A stretch of 64,000 nt of DNA from Biscogniauxia marginata (lineage: Eukaryota > Ascomycota > Sordariomycetes > Xylariales > Xylariaceae). The stretch is taken from assembly GCA_022695795.1 (NCBI GenBank), contig MU404056.1, positions 496,001 to 560,000 of the forward strand. Reading direction: 5' to 3'. Position numbers and translations under genes: made by a program. The notes under the pieces were generated by a model that did no database searches, was not told the origin of the DNA, and saw nothing but the letters and a program-made list of their open reading frames with translations. Of this stretch, positions 57,015 to 64,000 are shown piece by piece (positions within the stretch are counted from its first letter, which is position 1; each line of letters begins with the position of its first letter).

Positions 57015-57919
57015 TGCGATAATGGGGTCGAGATCTAGATCGAGGTCTTGGTCGTGGTGGTGGTGAGGAATGATGCGATTGCGCAGGTGTAACGAGACGC
57101 AGAGGCGAAGTGTGAGAAGGTTGCGGTAGTTCCAGGAATTCGAGAGATGGGTGAGTTGAATCTATTTATGCCGCGACGAAGTGCGACGCGACGTATGGGG
57201 GATGGAGAGTTCGGAAAGGACACGGAAGCTTTGTAGGCTGGTTGTACGGATCTCACGGTGTGGTAACGGTCAGGTGTGTGTATTAATAATGGGTTGAGAA
57301 GAAGCGATGGGAGGAACTTAGGAGGGGTGCCGCTGAACACTCACCCCACCATCATCAATGTCACATTAGGTGCTTCAGTGCTAGCTACCCCTCGGGAGGG
57401 GCCTTGGATGTACCTTCTACAGTGCGGCGCATTTGTCACAGTGCTGCGTATAGTGCGTAACCAGCACGTGCCGCTAAGCTTTAGCACTGTGGGGTACATC
57501 TGACGACTTCGCCCTCAGCTCTCGCGTGCTACCGCGAAGGGACACGACACACTTCAGACAAAGACTTCCTTCGTTTAGCGGTAAAGTGAAACCGTAACCT
57601 GAGCAATTTTTGCGCTGCGCCTCCCCTTCTTTTTACCCAGGGTGAAACAAGTACAGCCTTGCTTACGATTGGTATTGCCAAGCCCAAAACTTGCTCATGG
57701 CTAATATTAGGTCATATAATTGACGGTATCTACTACCTACGGAATGAGATAACATATACCTAATCACCCCTTGTCTACACATGGCCCCCCTTGCAGAAGT
57801 TGCCGTCTTGGCACACTCGTGTAGTTCGCCTCGTATGGCCTTGATACGCACGTCTGCAGATTCTAGACCTCCCCTGCCGAGCTTAACTTGAGTAGCCATC
57901 AGGAAAACTATCGAGGTGT
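57015..57919. other. Intergenic, Atx1 promoter and TCF25 3' flank
   Basis: About 900 bp with no coding region recognised. The Atx1 promoter lies next to 57015. Confidence 0.5.
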
Positions 57920-60112
57920 TTATGACGCCGGCTCCGAAGGGGGCATGTCGTCATCTGTTGAGTTATCCTCGGTGTGGCGGTCATCTGCCGGCAAGAGAGG
58001 GGGCATCTCGTCTTCCGAGTCACCCGCCCATGCTCCGGGCATCACAGTGTCCAGTTCCGAATCATAAAAATAAAGGTCATCTTCGTCGATAGAATCACCC
58101 CCTTGTTCTGCATTGGAAGGACTCAAAAAATCCATAAAAGCCTGTACAAACCCGCCTGGAGCTCCGCCAGCCCTTTGGGTTCCATCACCCGCGCCCGCGC
58201 CTGCGTTCTCAGCTTCTTCGCTGGCCAGTGCATCTTCGAAAACCCTCTGGACATCTCGGGGCGCGCCCTCCTGTCTAGCTCGATCTAGAATTCGCCATAA
58301 GGCCTCGACATCGTAAGTGAATCTCGAGCTACTAGGACCATCTCGGTCTAGAATCCACGGTAGCTTTTGTGACTCGTACGAGAAGACGTTCTCCTCCAGC
58401 GAAGGCGGTAGGGGGTCGAATTCCCAGTTTGGTGACGTATTTAGCAGCTCTCCTGGAACTAGGCCCATCAACGAAGGTGTGTTGTCCAGGTAGACAAATC
58501 TGCCGACATTTCGTCCCACCACCGGCGGGAAGGCAAACGGCCTAGAATCGGGTTTCTTCGCTACACTAGACACCTCTTTCAGCAGGGACGTGGCTTGGGC
58601 ATTATCCCATAATCCCTTCGTTTGATGTACGTATATTTCTGTGTAAAATTCCTCATTCTGATCTCTTGGTTGCATGCCCCATATAGCTTTGGGAACATCG
58701 AGGTTGAGGGCTTTGAACAGGCTGCTATAGAGCCAGGGTAACCGCTCCATACCTTCAATCAGAAGGGCCCTAGCACCGGCTATGTCCTGTTGCTGTAGCC
58801 TGGCTAACACAAGTGTCTGTCTGATGTAATCTTGTGCAGTATCACACTCGTCCAATGCCTCGGAATCGCAAAAGTCGATGAACCATTTGGACTCGTAAGC
58901 CCGAATAGCTAATGGATGTACGAAGTGGATTATCCCGTACGGGTCACTCGGATCCATACTGAAGAGTAGCTTAGACCACTCTAGAGCAGTCCTACAGGTA
59001 CCCTTTAAAATCAAGCTTTTCAGATAGTGATACCCAGCCAACCAAAATTGCCGGTTTTCCGGTCGTTTAAAGTCAAGCCTAGCCTTGCCCTCCTCCAGTT
59101 TGCGTCGGAAGGCTGCAGACGACACACGACCGAACGTGAACAGAGCTCGTTCACACAAATCAGCAGAGAGGGCCAAGTTTTGGTCCTGTTTCGCTACCTT
59201 GCTGACTTGGATAAGACTGCAGATATGGTATGGATGACGATGGAGGAAATGTACCAATTGCATGGGGTCATACATTTGGGCAAGGGTAAAGAACTGCTTT
59301 TCTAGGTCGTTGTATGCGGAGTCATGGGCAAATCCGAACTCGACTATTCCAAACTTGGCCGTCTCATGTTCGGTTCTCACCTGCTTCATAGTGAGGCCCT
59401 CTGTAGAAGCTCGCGGCCAAATGTTCTTGCCAGGTAGAAAGGGATTCCGCCGTAAGGTCACATCGGGCAAGGCTACTCCTGGTTGCCCTTGGAGGTATGT
59501 TTCCAAATCAACTTGCTGCTGCTGCGGTCGTCGCTGACGCTGGGCAAGCGCGCGTTCTTCTTCCGCTTCGTTCTCAGCGGTGACAATGGCGTCACGGCCG
59601 AACATTTTGCGCATTTCGTTGATGACCTTCAAGTGATATGTATTTATGCGCAGAAGCTCGCAGATTCGTTCGTAGGCTTTCGAGACCGAGTCGGCAGTGT
59701 CAGACGAGCCAGATGTGCCGGGCTTCTTAGATAGGCCAAGTTCCCGTAGCGCCTGATCGATCTCATCCACATCACCTCGCGCGATAGTTTTGTCCTTCTT
59801 AGCAGGAGCCCCCGACTTCTTCGCCTTCTTCTTTTTCTTCTTGCTGCTCTTCTTGGACGAACTTTTCGGGGACGCTATCTGTTTCGGCGGAGCGGCGGCG
59901 ACGGTCGTAGAATCAACTGGCTCGTTTTCATCCTCGTCCTCGTCATCCTCGTCAAGTTGGTCTCCGAGAGCAGCGAAACTCGAGAAAATGCTGGGTTTGG
60001 ACTGCTGTATGGGCGCATCATCGCTTGCTTCCGAGTCTTCGGCGGCTTTCTGCGCTTGACCCGCTTCCAACTCTCTCTGCCTCTGGAGCCTTCTTAACTG
60101 TCGGGTCGACAT
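57920..60112 (-). CDS. TCF25/Rqc1 homologue (ribosome quality control)
   Basis: A 730-residue single-exon protein. It starts MSTRQLRRLQRQREL, typical of the family, then an acidic run (DEDDEDEDENE) and a Lys-rich run (about residues 83-110). The TCF25 domain follows from about residue 170 (INTYHLKVINEMRKMFG) to 590, with ALEWSKLLFSMDPSDPYG and SRFTYDVEALWRILDR-like text and an alpha-solenoid composition. TCF25, Rqc1 in yeast, works with the Ltn1 ubiquitin ligase in the ribosome quality control complex on stalled 60S subunits. The C-terminus is acidic and Asp/Ser-rich. The ATG at 60112 gives the canonical N-terminus. No introns are needed. Confidence 0.93.
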   Translation of the reverse strand: MSTRQLRRLQRQRELEAGQAQKAAEDSEASDDAPIQQSKPSIFSSFAALGDQLDEDDEDEDENEPVDSTTVAAAPPKQIASPKSSSKKSSKKKKKKAKKSGAPAKKDKTIARGDVDEIDQALRELGLSKKPGTSGSSDTADSVSKAYERICELLRINTYHLKVINEMRKMFGRDAIVTAENEAEEERALAQRQRRPQQQQVDLETYLQGQPGVALPDVTLRRNPFLPGKNIWPRASTEGLTMKQVRTEHETAKFGIVEFGFAHDSAYNDLEKQFFTLAQMYDPMQLVHFLHRHPYHICSLIQVSKVAKQDQNLALSADLCERALFTFGRVSSAAFRRKLEEGKARLDFKRPENRQFWLAGYHYLKSLILKGTCRTALEWSKLLFSMDPSDPYGIIHFVHPLAIRAYESKWFIDFCDSEALDECDTAQDYIRQTLVLARLQQQDIAGARALLIEGMERLPWLYSSLFKALNLDVPKAIWGMQPRDQNEEFYTEIYVHQTKGLWDNAQATSLLKEVSSVAKKPDSRPFAFPPVVGRNVGRFVYLDNTPSLMGLVPGELLNTSPNWEFDPLPPSLEENVFSYESQKLPWILDRDGPSSSRFTYDVEALWRILDRARQEGAPRDVQRVFEDALASEEAENAGAGAGDGTQRAGGAPGGFVQAFMDFLSPSNAEQGGDSIDEDDLYFYDSELDTVMPGAWAGDSEDEMPPLLPADDRHTEDNSTDDDMPPSEPAS

Positions 60113-63100
60113 AGTGAAGACTTTGCGGCTCTATTTCTGTCCGAAGCCAAGTTGGTAGGCCAGTTACGGAGTTCAGTACGCTCGGGGGTCGGTAATTGTT
60201 GTTGCAAAAGAACAGAGTGGAAGCAATTTGTTGAATGGCGCGAAGGCGATAATGTAAGGTGATCAACACCGGTGGGGCAGGAACGATCGGGTGCCAAGAC
60301 GTCTTTCTCTAACTTGTATGCGTCATCCGGCCAACAGCAGCTAAAGTACCTAGGTGCATGCCCAACAAGATCACTACAGCTCCTTCCTCGGACCTTACGT
60401 AACCTACGAAAATAAGCCCAATGGAATATACTAGAGCATTCGTAAGGAGTAGGGACCGGATATATGATAGGCCCACTATTTCTATTGCCTCATAGATTTC
60501 CGTGTTTCTCCCAATTCATTGTTGTTTAAGTTCCAGGCACGAGAAATATACTGAACGTGTAAACCCTTTCTCCCAATATTCACAAAGTAAAAAGAGATAT
60601 AATGGACAACCTAATGAGATATTAGCTCTGCTAAGATTTGACAAGTGCAAGGTAGCTTAAGAACAATGTTGGTCAGGCATTAAAGCAGATTTAATATAAT
60701 AGAGGATTATCCGCCCGTTAAAACTTAGAATTGCCGACGACGTACCTTATAAATCACAATTCGTAGTTAAGAACTTCAAAGATACAAGTAGATTTACTAT
60801 ATTAATTTTGGTTTCCGTCTTGAGAAATCTGATATAAAGCAAATAAACTTAAGTGACCATAAGATCTAATAACAACCCTTGTAATGAACTACCGCATTAT
60901 TCCGTACATAGAATCAACTAAATGAGATGGTGATATACTCTTATTCATATACCTAGGAAGACGAAATAGGTGATACCAGATTACATAGGCGGCTATATAT
61001 CAGTGCAATATCGAGCATGCATCCTATCACGAGAAGCTTCTCAAGAGATCCGAGACAGCTACTGTTGAATGGAATCGATCGACATACCTAGATGGCCGCC
61101 TCCTGCATAAATAAAGTGAACAACGTTAAAAGGTCATAAATAGGTCTCTGGGATGAGAATTACCTACGTTGAGACACTTAGATGCATAGCTGAAACTCAT
61201 CCCCTCTGGGAGTTGTTCACAGATCCAAATCTTAGTCGCAGTGTAAAGATCACGTGGGACAAGCTGTGGTCAAACACAAGGGGGCCATAAGTCGGCCGAG
61301 CAAGTCATCGAATATATATCTACACTAGCGTCGAGATCAGACTGTGCCATTTAAAATCTCTTCTAGATTTCATCCGTTTCAATACCAGAGGATGTATTAA
61401 TAACTATTAAACACGCTGGCACTCGGTTTCCCTGGAGATATTGTTAACCTACCATTGTCAAAAAGTAAATGCCATGACAGTGCATTAGCATAATCCCTTC
61501 CCTTCAATGGTATTATGTTACTTACCAACGAGTCTGCGGGAATATTAGACCAGGCTTGGGAAGAGGGACAAGCTTACCATCTTATAAGTCTCTTTAACTA
61601 CATCACGATAATACCCAGCTTAGAGCATTCCTTATTCCATGTAGAGTTCTACTCTTGAGTAGCAACTACTTCGATCGTAAGAGCACGGGGGTTCTTGAAA
61701 ATACCTTCGGTAACATCACATGTCGTGTGGAGAATTTCTACAAACCTCGCAAGCAAAGTCAATAGGTCCGAGACCCCTAAATCACGCACCCACGCAACCC
61801 CAAAGAGCAGTACTTAAGCCGATGGGGAGTCTAGAGCTGAGATAAATATGCTATTTATCTGTGTATCTCTAGTACTAGCTCTTTACGCAACAACCACATT
61901 ATTACCAGTTCTTTAAAGGGGCCTGGATCGTGAGACTATGTGCCATTTACTACTCGTCATCTATAACACCAGCTACCGGTTAGCGAGTTTCAAATAAATG
62001 GGCATGATTTCATTCATATCGGCCAAATTTTACGTGGAGATGTATTTGTACACTGGTAAGGAGACTATTTAGTTGTTCCCCGGGATACGTAATTCGTGGT
62101 CAAAAGGGTCATTTTGTTGGCCTTAGCCCGATGGAAAGGCCCACGTTGGTCTGGGAAAGCACGTGTAAGATATTCAGGAAAATATCAGGACAGTTAAGCG
62201 GTAAAATAGGGGCCTCGGTACTCAGTATAATCCTCGTCAAGCGGATGGATACGGCCCGCTCAAGTAATGACCTCGAGATCTCAGTCTGCTATAATCCTTC
62301 CTTAGCACCTTCGCCACACAGGAGTGACATCGTGAAATTAAAATTGCCCATGAAACATGGAGATATCCTCCGGGCGAAATCTTGTCTTGGCAATTGTCCA
62401 TGACATTTACCGAGCTACACTAAATTCTATTAGGAGATCTTAATTTTTTGGAAATCTTGGTAGCACTGAATGACATCTAAAACACCACGAGTAGCCTCAC
62501 GATGACACCACCCATAATAAGACCTGCGAGATGAACAGGATCGGCCCTATAGACAGTACACGTCCACGAGGGGCACAAAACCTGGGGCTACAGTCAACTA
62601 GGCAATACAACTTTGGTCTCGGCACGGCCTCGGCACGGACAATAACGACTGCGCTATGTGTGTTTTCGAATGTCACCTCCGCAGACTTTCGGTGCCGTAA
62701 ATGGATCTAAGGCAAGGTTGTAGTAGTAGCTGAGCGTGTCTAGCCTAGTACAGGTCATCCGGAGCGCAGCTACAACCCGTACCGGGTAACAAGCTCGTAG
62801 GTTAGTAACTGATCGTCCCCCTCGCCACGCTAGCAGGAGGTCAGAGTGTGAGTGAGTATACCTAGACTCGACCATCCCATCTTGCGGCTGAGAACCATGA
62901 CCATGTCAAGAATCCGGCTGGCTTAACTAAGGTAGGCATAGTCGACCCCGACGATCGACCACCGACATGCAACCGACGGTAGAGATCGTGTCTGGGGTAG
63001 CATAACTAGGGTGCACGGATGGGGTCCCCACACGAATGCCACATGCATACCGAAAGGGCCGAGCCTGCATCTGCCAGCTATTGACATCCGTTTAGGATAT

Positions 63101-63498
63101 AGGTCTTGGAAATTTTGCTTTCATTCAAATGCCTAGTAGTAGAGTGCGGGTGCTAATGGCACGAAATGGTTCGTGGATTATCTGTCGTCATCTATCCACG
63201 GTAGGTTGTATCTCGGCTCTACTCGCTTGGCGGAGGGTTTGAAAGCGCTGCTAAGGCGGTAGGTGACCTCTTAAGACTCTAGAATGAAATTTCACGCATG
63301 AAAATATTCACGATGATCCCATTGACAGGAACTGTATATACTGAGACGCTATATATATATATATATATATAGATATTTGAAGTTATGAGAACTATCTATC
63401 TCCTCTTGCTCCCAAAATTCATCGTCGAGCTTGTCCATTCATTGGATAGAAACTACAACGCTTCAATAAAGTCCTATAATCACTCTTCTGTACTCGAT
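60113..63498. other. AT-rich intergenic spacer, 3.4 kb
   Basis: The first 200 bp form the TCF25 promoter. The rest is AT-rich with many TA steps and no supported gene; open frames stay under 100 codons. An (AT)n run sits at 63350-63371 in the LPMO promoter. Confidence 0.45.
63350..63371 (+). repeat. (AT)n microsatellite in the LPMO-like gene promoter
   Basis: Uninterrupted AT/TA run of 22 bases, about 130 bp before the ATG at 63499. Confidence 0.9.
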
Positions 63499-64000
63499 AT
63501 GGCGTTCAGCAAAGCAGTTGCTGTGGCATCTCTCATCGCCACTGTCAACGCGCATGGATACCTGAGCTCTCCTAACAGCCGAACCGGCCTCAACGCAGTA
63601 GTATGCATACCTACATCTTTGGCATAGATACTGTTCATGACGACGCTAACCTCTCGCTTTTAGGCTGGTCCCGACACATGCCCTGAGTGCACTATCCTCG
63701 AGCCCGTGACGGCTTGGCCAGACCTCGACACTGCAAAGGTTGGCCGCAGCGGCCCTTGCGGGTACAACGCGAGAGTGAGCGTCGACTACAACCAGCCGGG
63801 CGCGAACTGGGGCAAGGAGCCCACCGTCACTTACACGGCCGGTGACGTCGTCGACGTCCAGTGGTGCATTGACAACAACGGCGACCACGGCGGCATGTTC
63901 GCGTACCGCATATGCCAGGACCAAGCGATCGTCGACAAGCTCCTAGACGCAAGCTACCTGCCCACCGAGGCGGAGAAGCAAGAGGCCGAGGACTGCTTCC
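63499..64000 (+). CDS. Secreted LPMO-like copper enzyme, 5' part only
   Basis: Exons 63499-63600 and 63664 onward, running off the window end (146 complete residues seen). The signal peptide is [18 protein letters not shown], so the mature protein starts with His-Gly-Tyr (HGYLSSP), the N-terminal histidine that forms half of the copper brace in lytic polysaccharide monooxygenases. Downstream text includes [36 protein letters not shown] and [21 protein letters not shown], where the second brace histidine probably is the one in DHGG. Cysteines are abundant, as expected for a disulfide-bonded secreted protein. The pattern recalls LPMO-type auxiliary-activity families (AA16-like); which one, and whether the substrate is cellulose, chitin or starch, is not clear. 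An alternative donor at 63598 would remove one residue. Confidence 0.75.

Noticed and set aside
1..64000. Intact transposable element
   Set aside because: No transposase, reverse transcriptase, integrase or long terminal repeat recognised anywhere in the window.

Overview
The window is nuclear DNA of a filamentous ascomycete (Pezizomycotina, probably a Sordariomycete; the class is inferred). The evidence is short GT-AG introns of about 48-270 bp, many with CTAAC-type branch sites; Zn2Cys6 regulators, a PTH11-type receptor, a Clr5-domain protein and a 2EXR protein; and compact genes separated by long AT-rich spacers. I built the gene models by joining frames across introns where phase, splice signals and family sequence agreed.

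Layout. 0-12 kb: a Zn2Cys6 regulator (+), a four-exon MAPEG membrane protein (+), a small secreted elicitor-like protein (-) and threonine synthase (-). 12-25 kb: an MCH1-like MFS transporter (-), a 15-bp minisatellite interrupted by an assembly gap, an F-box protein (+), a secreted type-B carboxylesterase (+) and a Clr5-domain protein (+). 25-33 kb: a four-exon CorA-like transporter (-), an alpha-glucoside-type MFS sugar permease (-) and a 77/78-residue protein (+) carrying two protein-phosphatase-1 docking motifs. 33-38 kb: AT-rich with no gene I can support. 38-47 kb: a PTH11-like seven-helix receptor (-), a six-exon cytochrome P450 (+), a 2EXR protein (+) and an SCP-x-type thiolase (-). 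47-52 kb: non-coding, with two adjacent tRNA-like B-box elements and one decayed tRNA-like sequence. 52-64 kb: a second Zn2Cys6 regulator whose zinc cluster is split by an intron (-), an Atx1-type copper chaperone (-), a TCF25/Rqc1 homologue (-), and the 5' part of a secreted LPMO-like enzyme (+) running off the end.

How the genes relate. I see no operon-like or convincing biosynthetic-cluster logic. Housekeeping genes (threonine synthase, TCF25/Rqc1, Atx1, thiolase) are interleaved with accessory genes for the environment (receptor, sugar permease, secreted esterase, LPMO, elicitor-like protein, P450) and regulators. Receptor and P450 are neighbours, but no backbone synthase is present. The least expected items are the putative PP1-docking microprotein at 32.7 kb, the tandem tRNA-like pair at 48 kb, the 21-bp microexon in the MAPEG gene and the sharp composition change inside the Clr5 gene.
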